Source of the DNA: SZUA-22 sp963751695
Lineage (GTDB): Bacteria; Bacteroidota; Ignavibacteria; Ignavibacteriales; Melioribacteraceae
Direction: 5' to 3'
Length of the DNA stretch: 64,000 nucleotides
Assembly (NCBI GenBank): GCA_963751695.1
Contig: CAVVVP010000009.1
Location: 434,001 to 498,000 of the forward strand
The notes under the pieces were generated by a model. It ran no database searches. It was given only the letters and a program-made list of their open reading frames with translations, and was not told the origin of the DNA. Positions 9,950-18,843 of the stretch are shown one piece after another. Numbering within the stretch: position 1 is the first letter of the stretch; the number at the start of each line of letters is the position of its first letter. The position numbers were made by a program, and so were the translations under genes.

Positions 9950-12457
9950 TTGTCAGAACAAGAATTGGTAGGAAAATGGATAAATACTGAAGTACCTTCA
10001 ACAGTTCTTGGTTCTCTTGTGCAGAATGGGATCTACAAAGATCCATATTTCGGAATGAATCTGAAAAAAATTCCATCGGATCAATTCAAGGTACCATGGA
10101 TCTATAGAACAGAATTTCAAATTTCAGAGGAACAAAAATCAAAAACTTCAATACTTCGAATAGATGGAATCAACTATAGAGCCAACATCTGGCTTAATGG
10201 TGAAGTGATTGCTGATCAAAATGTTTTGCATGGTGCATATCGACAATTTAAATTTAATGTTTCTGAACAAATAGTAATTGGCAATAACACTTTAGTCATA
10301 GAAGTAATTCCACCAAAACCAGCTGATTTCACCGTTGGTTTTGTTGATTGGAATCCAGCACCACCTGATAGAAATGTTGGCATCTTTAGAGAAGTTTATT
10401 TAACCTTTAATGGCGGTGTTTCAATAGAAAATCCGTTTATTGAGACTGAATTAAATTTGACAAATGATAGAGCAGCAATTACAGTTTCAACATCTATTAA
10501 AAACCATTTAGACAAAGCAGTAACAGGTACATTAAGTGCAAAAATCGGCGAGGTTGAAGTTAAAAAAGAGGTTTCAATAAATTCAAATGAAACTAGCATA
10601 GTCTCATTTTTCCCAGATGAAAATCTCCAGCTTATATTTGAAGATCCACATTTATGGTGGCCAAATAATTTAGGTGAACCCAATCTTTATAAATCTGAAT
10701 TAAGTTTTACAATAGAATCCAACTTGATTGATTCACAAGTAATAAATTTTGGTGTTCGAACCGTGGAAGATTATAAAAATGAAGGTGGTCATCGTGGTTA
10801 TAAGATCAATGGCCACAAAGTTCTGATCAAAGGAGCAGGATGGGCGGATGATCTTTTTCTTCAAGATACGACCGCATCCTTAGAATCTCAAATCGAATAC
10901 GTAAAGCATATGAATTTGAATTGCATACGGTTGGAGGGATTTTGGGGAAAGGATCAAACAATTTACGATCTCTGTGATAAAAATGGAATATTGATCATGG
11001 TCGGATGGAGTTGTCAATGGGAGCATGAAGGATATCTTGGAAAACCTATTGATCTTAGATACGGTGGTGTTATTGAACCCGATGAAATAGATCTTGTGGC
11101 AAAGTCGTGGGAAGATCAATTATTATGGTTAAGACATCATCCATCTATTTTCGTTTGGACTGTTGGAAGTGATATGGTTCCTCATCCTGATCTTGAGAAA
11201 AGATATATTGAAACATTTCAAAAATATGATAACACTCGTCCATATCTTAATTCAACAGGCGGTGCAGGGAGCGACCAAGGAATCATTACGACTACTGAGG
11301 TAATAAGTGATATAAGTGGTTCTTCCCGAGTAAAAATGTTGGGCCCTTACGATTACACACCTCCAGTCTACTGGTATACAAATCGTCATCTTGGCGGAGC
11401 ATACGGATTTAATACGGAAACCTGCCCAGGTGCGAATGTTCAACCAATTGACAGCATCAAGAAAATGATTCCTAAAGAAAATCTCTGGCCTGTTGATGAA
11501 GTCTGGAATTTCCACTGTGGTACAAATGAATTCGATTCTTTGAAGTTGTTTAAGAAGTCCCTTGCTGAAAGATATGGTGAAGCACAAAACGTTGAAGAAT
11601 TTACAATGAAAGCTCAGGTAATGAATTACGAGCTTATGAGGCCAATGTTTGAAGCATTCCAATCAAATAAGGGAAATGCGACCGGTATCATTCAATGGAT
11701 GTTAAACTCAGCTTGGCCAGAAATGTATTGGCAGCTTTACGGTCATGATCTCTTACCAAATGGGGCTTTCTATGGTGCAAGAGCTGCATGCAAACCCATT
11801 CATATTCTTTACAATTATGGTGAAAGATCAATAGAGATTAATAATGATACTTTTACTGATGTTCAGAGCTACAAAGCAAAAGTTTCTTTGTTTGATGTGA
11901 ATTCGAAAACACTTTATTCCGAAGTATTTGATGTAATTGTGAAGTCAGAAGACAAAACGTCATTACTTTATATTCCAGTATTAGAAGAAATGACGGAAAC
12001 TTTTTTTCTGGATTTAATTTTATTTGATGAGAACGGAATTGAAGTTGATCGAAACTTCTATTGGTTATCAACAAAAGATGATGAATTGGATTATGAAGCA
12101 AAATTTGAAAGTTGGGCTTATTACACACCGAGTAAAGAGTATGCCGATTTTACGTTGTTAAACTCACTACCTGAAGTTGAGATCGATGTCAATTATAAAA
12201 TCATCGATTTTGAAAATAACTCAATCGAAGTTTCGCTATCAAATATCAATAGTGCGATTGCGTTTTTCATAGAACTACAGTTTATGAGCAAAGATAGTGG
12301 AGATTTGATTTTACCGGTTCTTTGGGAGGATAATTATATAAGTATCATTCCAGGATCAAACAGGAAGGTAAGTGCAAAAATAGTTGACGATATTTCTCTA
12401 GATAAGATAGAATTGCGTGTAAAAGGATGGAATCTAAAGGAAAAATTAATTAGATAA
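9950..12457 (+). CDS. GH2 family glycosidase resembling exo-beta-D-glucosaminidase or endo-beta-mannosidase
   Basis: The 835-residue protein has the GH2 order: N-terminal jelly-roll (VPSTVLGSLVQNGIYKDPYFG, substrate-side RIDGINYRANIWLNG), immunoglobulin-like domain, TIM barrel and C-terminal beta domains. The acid/base position lies in VGSDMVP (D408) instead of the common Asn-Glu, and the nucleophile candidate is E490 in FNTETCPG. The GSD motif with Asp is a known mark of the exo-beta-D-glucosaminidase branch (CsxA D469/E541). The true N terminus is longer: KLELEKWKIISSEDVQ is encoded from about 9873 in another frame, and one extra T at 9950-9951 joins it as DLKSLSEQELVGKW. No signal peptide is seen. 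Substrate remains uncertain. Confidence 0.85.
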   Translation: MSEQELVGKWINTEVPSTVLGSLVQNGIYKDPYFGMNLKKIPSDQFKVPWIYRTEFQISEEQKSKTSILRIDGINYRANIWLNGEVIADQNVLHGAYRQFKFNVSEQIVIGNNTLVIEVIPPKPADFTVGFVDWNPAPPDRNVGIFREVYLTFNGGVSIENPFIETELNLTNDRAAITVSTSIKNHLDKAVTGTLSAKIGEVEVKKEVSINSNETSIVSFFPDENLQLIFEDPHLWWPNNLGEPNLYKSELSFTIESNLIDSQVINFGVRTVEDYKNEGGHRGYKINGHKVLIKGAGWADDLFLQDTTASLESQIEYVKHMNLNCIRLEGFWGKDQTIYDLCDKNGILIMVGWSCQWEHEGYLGKPIDLRYGGVIEPDEIDLVAKSWEDQLLWLRHHPSIFVWTVGSDMVPHPDLEKRYIETFQKYDNTRPYLNSTGGAGSDQGIITTTEVISDISGSSRVKMLGPYDYTPPVYWYTNRHLGGAYGFNTETCPGANVQPIDSIKKMIPKENLWPVDEVWNFHCGTNEFDSLKLFKKSLAERYGEAQNVEEFTMKAQVMNYELMRPMFEAFQSNKGNATGIIQWMLNSAWPEMYWQLYGHDLLPNGAFYGARAACKPIHILYNYGERSIEINNDTFTDVQSYKAKVSLFDVNSKTLYSEVFDVIVKSEDKTSLLYIPVLEEMTETFFLDLILFDENGIEVDRNFYWLSTKDDELDYEAKFESWAYYTPSKEYADFTLLNSLPEVEIDVNYKIIDFENNSIEVSLSNINSAIAFFIELQFMSKDSGDLILPVLWEDNYISIIPGSNRKVSAKIVDDISLDKIELRVKGWNLKEKLIR

Positions 12458-12485
12458 TTTAAAATTAAAATTTATGGAATTTAAA

Positions 12486-13767
12486 ATGAGTAACTTAGCA
12501 ATAAATGGAGGAACTCCATTAAGAAGCATTAAAGATAATCCCTGGCCAGCTTGGCCGGTCTGGGACAACAATGAAGAGAAATCACTTCGTGAAGTACTGA
12601 ATAGCGGCGTTTGGTCTTATAACGGACCTAAAGAAACTGAGTTCAATAGACTTTTTGCAGAATTCACAGGAACAAAATATTCAGTGTCAGCAGTTAACGG
12701 CACAGTGACTTTGCAACTTGCATTGGAAGCTCTTGGTATTGGTCTTGGAGATGAGGTAATTCTTCCTGGTATTACTTGGCAGGCTACAGCTGCAACAATC
12801 ATTGATGTAAATGCAACACCAGTTCTGGTTGATGTTTGTGAAGACACATGGTGTATTGATCCTACCGAAGTTGAAAAAGCAATAACCCCGAGAACAAAGG
12901 CGATCGTTCCTGTTCATCTTTATGGAAGTTTTGCTGATATGGATGCGATAATGAGAATCGCCAAAGAAATATAATTTAGCAGTTCTCGAAGATTGTGCGC
13001 ACAAACATGGTGGTGAGTGGAATGGACAAAAGGCTGGTAGTATTGGCGATATAGGAAGCTTCAGTTTTCAACTTTCGAAACACCTTACAGCCGGAGAAGG
13101 AGGGGCATTGACAACAAACAATCCTGAATTGGCTGAAAAACTAGATGCTCTTCGTAATTGTGGACGCAGACCAGAGGGTGACGAATATTTAGAAGTTGAT
13201 AAGGGGGCCGGTGTTTATAGTGATGAAGGGAATTTCATTCAGTCTGGAAATTTCAGAATCACTGAATTCCAAGCTGCAATATTAATTGAAGGACTCAAGA
13301 GACTTCCGACTCAGAATACGGTTCGAGATGAAAACGGAATTTATATTAATTCAAAGTTGAAAGACATGCCGGGTGTTAAACCGATGCGCAGAGATGAAAG
13401 AGAAACTAAAGAGGCTTACTTCAATTTTTCTTTTAGATATTTTAAAGATGAATTCAAAGGTTTGCCGGTTCAAAAGTTTCGAGAAGCACTTGAAGCAGAG
13501 TTAGGAATCAACGTTGATGCTTGCTACGAGCCGCTTAATAATGCATCACTCTATGTCCCATTAACCAAACCAGCTAGACATAAATTGAATGATGAATATT
13601 GGAACGCAATCAACCCTTCAAATTTCAGTCTTCCTGTTTGCGAAAAAGTTTATAATGAGGAATCAGTTTGTTTGCATCATAAAGTTTTGATGGGAACTAA
13701 AGAAGATATGGATGACATTATTCAAGCAGTAATTAAGATTTATGAAAATGCAGAAGAACTAGTTTGA
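12486..13767 (+). pseudogene. DegT/DnrJ/EryC1/StrS aminotransferase, one frame shift
   Basis: This is a PLP-dependent sugar or cyclitol aminotransferase of about 427 residues in two frames. Removing one A from the run at 12967-12969 restores AKEYNLAVLEDCAHKHGGEW. The PLP lysine (codon 13078) lies in FSFQLSKHLTAGEGGAL. The motifs EDCAHxHGxxW and SKxLTAGEGG, together with VHLYGSFADMDAI, resemble the branch holding AHBA synthase and glutamine:scyllo-inosose aminotransferase more than the 4-amino nucleotide-sugar branch. The ATG at 12486 (MSNLAINGGTPLR) is preferred over 12474. It lies between the GH2 gene and a Gfo/Idh oxidoreductase, the usual partner that oxidises a hydroxyl to the ketone to be aminated or the reverse. 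Confidence 0.85.
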
Positions 13768-13794
13768 TAAAAGGATCGACAAGGACAATAGAAT

Positions 13795-14799
13795 ATGAGT
13801 AAAGTAAATGTTGCACTAATTGGTGCTGGATATATTTCTGATTACCATGCTAAAGGTTTGAAGTCAATTGCGGATGTTGAGATCAAGGCTGTTGTTGCGC
13901 TACCATTAGAATCTGCAAAAGAATTTGCAAAGAAGTATGAAATCTCAGAGTCATCAGATAATACGTTAAGTTTAGTCGGCAGAGATGATATTGATGCTGT
14001 TCTTATTTCCACCCCTAATAAATTCCATGCTCCATATGCAGTAGAGTTTCTAAAAAGTGGAAAAGATGTTTTTATTGAAAAACCAATGGCGATGAGTGTT
14101 GAAGAAGGTGCTCAAATAATTAATGCAGCAAAGCAAAATGATAGAATCGTTTTAGTTGGACACATGTGGAGGTTTGATAAAGAAGCTCAGTTTATTAAAA
14201 GTGTAGTTGATTCTGGAGAACTGGGAAAGGTAATTAAAACTAAAGGTTATGGAATTCATGAGAATTGGGGGCCAGAAGGCTGGTTTACAAAGAAAGAATT
14301 AGCTGGCGGCGGCGCTCTAGCTGATATGGGTGTTCATGCAATAGATACAGTTAGATATATTTTGGGAGATCCTAAACCAGCAGAAGTTTATGCGAAAATC
14401 AGCACTAATTTTGGAGATTATGATGTTGATGATACTGGGATTATAATAATAACTTGGGATAATAGGACTACTTCGATAATTGAAAGTGGTTGGTGGCATC
14501 CCCATATGGATGGACCTGAAGCAAGCACACAACTTTTCGGCACTAAAGGTTATGCCTCTCTATTCCCAACAAAACTAAAGTTTAATGATGAACAAAAAGT
14601 TGACGAGTTCAAAATTCCAGAAGTCAATAAAACCGAACATTGTGACCAGCAGATTTATACTGAACAAATGAAGCATTTTATTCAATGTATAATAAGCAGA
14701 GAACAGCCTAATCCAAGTTTTAATGAAGGGCAAACAGTTTTGCAAATTGTTGAAGCAGCTTATAAATCTTCAGAAACAGGTGAAGCAGTAAAATTGTAA
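13795..14799 (+). CDS. Gfo/Idh/MocA family NAD(P)-dependent oxidoreductase
   Basis: The 334-residue protein has an N-terminal Rossmann fold (NVALIGAGYISDYHAKGL, residues 4-21), the family's EKP signature (FIEKPMAMS near residue 94) and the catalytic GGGALADMGVHAID segment. This family oxidises or reduces hydroxyls on sugars and cyclitols. It follows the aminotransferase by 27 bases and ends the operon, before a strong hairpin. Aminotransferase plus Gfo/Idh plus HAD phosphatase is the enzyme logic of the NtdABC kanosamine route; here it may make or degrade an amino sugar or aminocyclitol. Direction and substrate cannot be read from sequence. Confidence 0.9.
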   Translation: MSKVNVALIGAGYISDYHAKGLKSIADVEIKAVVALPLESAKEFAKKYEISESSDNTLSLVGRDDIDAVLISTPNKFHAPYAVEFLKSGKDVFIEKPMAMSVEEGAQIINAAKQNDRIVLVGHMWRFDKEAQFIKSVVDSGELGKVIKTKGYGIHENWGPEGWFTKKELAGGGALADMGVHAIDTVRYILGDPKPAEVYAKISTNFGDYDVDDTGIIIITWDNRTTSIIESGWWHPHMDGPEASTQLFGTKGYASLFPTKLKFNDEQKVDEFKIPEVNKTEHCDQQIYTEQMKHFIQCIISREQPNPSFNEGQTVLQIVEAAYKSSETGEAVKL

Positions 14800-14825
14800 T
14801 TCTTTATATACCTCCTCCTCCTTTG

Positions 14826-14853
14826 TACACTCGTCTAATTTTAGGCGAGTGTA
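14826..14853. terminator. Hairpin between convergent genes
   Basis: A 13-pair stem (one G-U pair) with a two-base loop, TACACTCGTCTAA and its partner, fills the space between the oxidoreductase stop and the minus-strand GH13 stop. There is no clear T run on either side, so termination is likely but not textbook. Confidence 0.55.
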
Positions 14854-16320
14854 TTAAAATATAAAAATGTGACTACAATACTGTTCAAGTTGAATGTAAA
14901 ATCCTTCTTCTATTAGTTCTTTTCTTGAACGCAAATATTCCATTCCGTTAAGAAGGTCTTTAAAAAGTATATTGCTACTGCCTGAAGAGAATTCTGTTTT
15001 AATTCTGCAAACTGAAATAGTCTTAGAGTAATTCACAACAACAAGCAAATTTGTCTTTTCATTTGCCCAGAGCCATGCTAATATATTTGTATGAGTGCTG
15101 TTGTCATCAAATGCTTGTGATGGTGAAAGTAAGGAAAAATGACCATTTAAAAAGATATTGTTTTTTAAAACGGTGAATAGTTTATCGTAAAAACTTAACA
15201 GATTCAAATTTACTTCTTCAACAGGTTCTCTTGCTAGTTGGACAGGTAATTTTACTTTCTTTCCCTCAAACTGTCCATCAAAATAAAGTTTCAAACCCGG
15301 GATTGTACTCATGATTACTGCAGCTGCTTTTGACTTTTTACCAAATGCTTTGCTGGCTCTTGGTTCATCGTGATTTTCAATAAAACAAACAGACTTATCT
15401 TGGAATTCAATATCCGCATTTAGATGCTCAAAAATCGAATTTGGATTACTCTTAAGAAGTCTGTCGTATAATTGTTTGTCATAAGTATAATCAAATCCGA
15501 GTTGCTGTAGATTGTATTCCAAATTCCAGTAAGCTTCTGCTATAAAAAGGAAATCGGCTCTCTTTCTTTTAACTTTGGGAATAGTCTCTGACCAAAATTC
15601 ATTTTCAGGAAGTAAGTGAACAAATGAGTTTTCAACATTTTGCCAAGTTTTATTAAATACAGAATTGAGTAATAACATAGCCATGTCGCATCTTACTCCA
15701 TCACATAAATCAGTAAGATTAAGCAGAACATCTGTCATGTATTCACGTGTTACCGGATTGAAATAGTCTGCTTGAATCGTATCTTGCCAAGCATCAAAAT
15801 ACGGATCCTTTCCATGTGCGTAGTACTCACCATTTATATTCGATTGGAAAAATGTAACAGGATCATGTTTATAAAATTCCATATTTACTTGAAGAAAAAT
15901 GTCAGGAACCTCTTTTAATAAGGATGTCTCAGCACTAAAGTGATTTGGTATAAAGTCTAGAATAAGCTTAAACCCAAGCTGATTCAGTTTCTCTTTGAGT
16001 TTAATTAATTCTTCTCTTGTTCCAAGTTCAGGATTGATTTCATATCGATCTATTGAATAAGGTGAGCCGATAACATCCTCTGATCTCCAATCTGGGAGTG
16101 CTAGATCATATTCTTTCACTAATCCATCAACAAAACAATATTTTTCAACTGTAGAAGGAACAGTTTTCCAAATACCCATGAGCCAGATATACTTTATCCC
16201 TTTTTTTTTAAGTTTTTGCCAATAGTTCTGAGGTACTTCGATTAATTTTGGTTGGTTACTGGAATTGCTGAATTGTTTTATCCAAACTCGCGTGTTTATT
16301 TCGTAGATAATTGAATTCAT
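14854..16320 (-). CDS. GH13 alpha-amylase family protein
   Basis: The 488-residue protein is an alpha-amylase-superfamily (GH13) enzyme that acts on or transfers alpha-glucosides. The four family regions are visible: DFIPNH (122-127), GVRCDMA with nucleophile D212, EAYW with acid/base E262, and ENHDEPR with D318. There is no signal peptide, so it is probably cytoplasmic and works on glycogen or maltodextrins; some relatives are sugar phosphorylases or transferases. Its start lies 8 bases after the dnaG stop on the same strand, so they could be co-transcribed, an unusual pairing with no obvious functional link. Specificity cannot be assigned. Confidence 0.88.
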   Translation of the reverse strand: MNSIIYEINTRVWIKQFSNSSNQPKLIEVPQNYWQKLKKKGIKYIWLMGIWKTVPSTVEKYCFVDGLVKEYDLALPDWRSEDVIGSPYSIDRYEINPELGTREELIKLKEKLNQLGFKLILDFIPNHFSAETSLLKEVPDIFLQVNMEFYKHDPVTFFQSNINGEYYAHGKDPYFDAWQDTIQADYFNPVTREYMTDVLLNLTDLCDGVRCDMAMLLLNSVFNKTWQNVENSFVHLLPENEFWSETIPKVKRKRADFLFIAEAYWNLEYNLQQLGFDYTYDKQLYDRLLKSNPNSIFEHLNADIEFQDKSVCFIENHDEPRASKAFGKKSKAAAVIMSTIPGLKLYFDGQFEGKKVKLPVQLAREPVEEVNLNLLSFYDKLFTVLKNNIFLNGHFSLLSPSQAFDDNSTHTNILAWLWANEKTNLLVVVNYSKTISVCRIKTEFSSGSSNILFKDLLNGMEYLRSRKELIEEGFYIQLEQYCSHIFIF

Positions 16321-16328
16321 ATAGATTG

Positions 16329-18197
16329 TTAAATTAAATCAGAATTTCCATTTCCTTCAATGATAAGCTTTTTCTGAGCCTCTAGTTCTTTATTCTGGAT
16401 CATTAGCTTTATTATTTCTTCATCATTTTCTTGAACTGCAATTGTATTGTTGTTTTTTCTAATGTTTTCTTCAATTCTGGTTACTCTAAACTTTTTTACA
16501 ACATCCCTAGTTTGCTGGAGAATGTTTGGTTCTACTCTGCCGCTTTCATAGTAGGTATCCCATTTTCTACTTATTGCCTCTTGATCTAACGCTAAAGATA
16601 GAATAAAGTTTTTGGTCTCTTCATCAGAAACTTTTTCAATTATCACAGAGGGAGAAATATCACCTTCCTTATAACACTCCTCTACAATACTCATTACTTG
16701 TTTGAATTTTTTGCTTTTTAATTCTTCGGGATGGATGTGATCAAATATCTCTTCTATAATTTCTTCTTTACCTTCAAGTAACAGTTCGATTATTTCCTTT
16801 TCGATATTATTTGAAAGTCTAATATCATTTTGAAGTTCAGAAGTCTCTTTAACCTTGATTCTCTGGTTGCGTTCTGCAGTTGTTTTCTCCTGTTGACGAT
16901 TCAACCGTACGAACTTATCCAATTCTTTCTCAAGTAACTTCTCTCGCAAATTGAACTTTTTTGAAATCGTTTTTAGGAAGAGTTGTCGCTTTAATTCGTC
17001 GGTTACAAGGGAAGCGCTTTTTACTAATTCACGTACAGCTCCAGTTTGTCGAACTGGATCTTCAAAGGAACCATCCTCTTCATACTGCGCAGCCTGATAT
17101 TCTAGAAAATTCTGGGCACTATTAATCTGATCATTAAATTCGTCTACTCCAAAATTGTTGATATATGAATCTGGATCTTCACCATTTGGAAAGGAGACTA
17201 ATTTTACATCGAAATCATGTTTTAATAAAATTTCTATGCTTCGAAGTGAAGCTTTTTGTCCTGCAATATCAGCATCAAATAAAACCGTTATATTTTTTGT
17301 AAAGCGAGATAGTAATTGAACTTGTTCCTCAGTCAGAGCCGTTCCAGAAGAGGCAACGACATTCTTTACTCCAAATTGATGCAGCGAGATCAGATCCATA
17401 TATCCCTCAACAAGAAGTGCTTTATCAATTCTTCGGATCTCTTCCTTTGAGTGATAAAGCCCATAAAGAGTTTTCCGCTTAGAATAAATTTTCGACTCTG
17501 GAGAATTAATATACTTTGCAGCTTTTTCTTCTGAGTTCATTATTCTTCCACCAAAGGCAATTACTCTACCATTGGTTGAAAATATTGGAAACATTAGTCT
17601 ACCGCGGTATTTATCATAGAAATTCCCACCATCGCGTGTATCAATAAGACCTATTTCCTTAGCTTTGAGAAGATTAACATTGTTGTCCTTGAGAAATAAT
17701 AGTAGATTTTCCCAACTTGGTTCTGCAAATCCTAATCCAAAAGTTTTTTGAGTTGAGGATTTAATATTTCTTTCTTTGAAATACTTTCTAGCAATTTCTC
17801 CTTCGTCAGCTTTAAGAAGCTTACTTGAAAAGTATTTTGCGGCTAGAACATTTATATCGTAAAATTCCTCTAATTCAGAATTCTCATCAGAAAATGGTGT
17901 TGAATCCCGCTCGATCTTAATACCAAGATAATCGGCTACTTCTTCAACAGATTCCACAAATGAAATGTTTTTGTAATCCATCAGGAATTTAAATGCGTTA
18001 CCACCGGCGTGACAACCAAAGCAATGATAAATCTGTTTATCTGGACTTACGGTAAAGGATGGTGTTTTCTCATGATGAAAGGGGCAAAGACCAATAAAAT
18101 TTTTACCTCGTTTCTTTAACTGTACATATCCAGAAATTATATCGACAACATCTGCGGTATCTCTAATTTGGTCTATTTGTTGTTCCGGAATTCTCAT
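16329..18197 (-). CDS. dnaG: DNA primase
   Basis: DnaG makes RNA primers for replication. The 622-residue protein has the N-terminal zinc ribbon (C38, H41, C59, C62 within CPFHHEKTPSF and YHCFGC), the RNA-polymerase-like core, a TOPRIM domain around residues 258-340 (LVEGYMDLIS, VLFDAD, DADIAGQKAS), and a long helical C-terminal helicase-interaction region. Length is typical. The 120-base gap to the divergent DJ-1 gene holds its promoter region, although no clean -35/-10 pair was picked. The GH13 gene follows on the same strand. The assignment is firm. Confidence 0.97.
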   Translation of the reverse strand: MRIPEQQIDQIRDTADVVDIISGYVQLKKRGKNFIGLCPFHHEKTPSFTVSPDKQIYHCFGCHAGGNAFKFLMDYKNISFVESVEEVADYLGIKIERDSTPFSDENSELEEFYDINVLAAKYFSSKLLKADEGEIARKYFKERNIKSSTQKTFGLGFAEPSWENLLLFLKDNNVNLLKAKEIGLIDTRDGGNFYDKYRGRLMFPIFSTNGRVIAFGGRIMNSEEKAAKYINSPESKIYSKRKTLYGLYHSKEEIRRIDKALLVEGYMDLISLHQFGVKNVVASSGTALTEEQVQLLSRFTKNITVLFDADIAGQKASLRSIEILLKHDFDVKLVSFPNGEDPDSYINNFGVDEFNDQINSAQNFLEYQAAQYEEDGSFEDPVRQTGAVRELVKSASLVTDELKRQLFLKTISKKFNLREKLLEKELDKFVRLNRQQEKTTAERNQRIKVKETSELQNDIRLSNNIEKEIIELLLEGKEEIIEEIFDHIHPEELKSKKFKQVMSIVEECYKEGDISPSVIIEKVSDEETKNFILSLALDQEAISRKWDTYYESGRVEPNILQQTRDVVKKFRVTRIEENIRKNNNTIAVQENDEEIIKLMIQNKELEAQKKLIIEGNGNSDLI

Positions 18198-18318
18198 AGT
18201 AGCATCAAAAACTGTTCACTCTCTGTTTGAAAATCAGACAAGAAAAATAAAGCTTAATCTATAAACATTCATTTCTTATATTTGAATAAATAAATATTTA
18301 ATCAATAAAAACAAAATT

Positions 18319-18843
18319 TTGAAGAAAAATATTCTGCTAATACTACCTGCAAACAACTTTAGTTCAGAAGAATTCCTTTTAATTAAAAATATTATTCAAA
18401 AAGATGGATATAATGTTTTTATATCTTCAGATACAAATGCACTCTGTATTGCTGATAATCATACAAAAGTTAAAGCTGATGTCTCAATTTTTAATATTCA
18501 TGCTGAAAATTTTTTGGCAATTATTTTTATTGGTGGCAACGGAGTCAGAAACGATTGGGATAATAAATCCTACCAGAATATTGCAAGAAAATTTTTTGAG
18601 CAGAATAAAATAGTTGGGGCGATTTGCGCTTCTCCAATCATCCTTTCTCGGGCAGGATTATTATCCAACAGAAATGCTACTTGCTTCCCAAGTGATAGGA
18701 AAGAAATTGAAAAAGATGGAGTGTGCTATTTAGATTCTGGGGTTGTTGTGGATGGGAACTTGATAACTGGTCAGTCTTCATCTGACTCAGAACATTTTGC
18801 ACAGATAATAATTAGAAGGATACAAGATGGAAAATATGGATAG
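18319..18843 (+). CDS. DJ-1/PfpI family protein
   Basis: The 174-residue protein is a DJ-1/PfpI-type glutamine-amidotransferase-fold protein, a family including deglycases, chaperones and glyoxalases. The nucleophile-elbow cysteine is in VGAICASPIILSRAG, preceded by the IIFIGGNG strand. The start is a TTG at 18319 giving MKKNILLILPANNF, which fits the fold's first strand; no ATG fits better. Its 3' end overlaps the ispG start by 17 bases, so translation is probably coupled. Substrate is unknown. Confidence 0.85.
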   Translation: MKKNILLILPANNFSSEEFLLIKNIIQKDGYNVFISSDTNALCIADNHTKVKADVSIFNIHAENFLAIIFIGGNGVRNDWDNKSYQNIARKFFEQNKIVGAICASPIILSRAGLLSNRNATCFPSDRKEIEKDGVCYLDSGVVVDGNLITGQSSSDSEHFAQIIIRRIQDGKYG

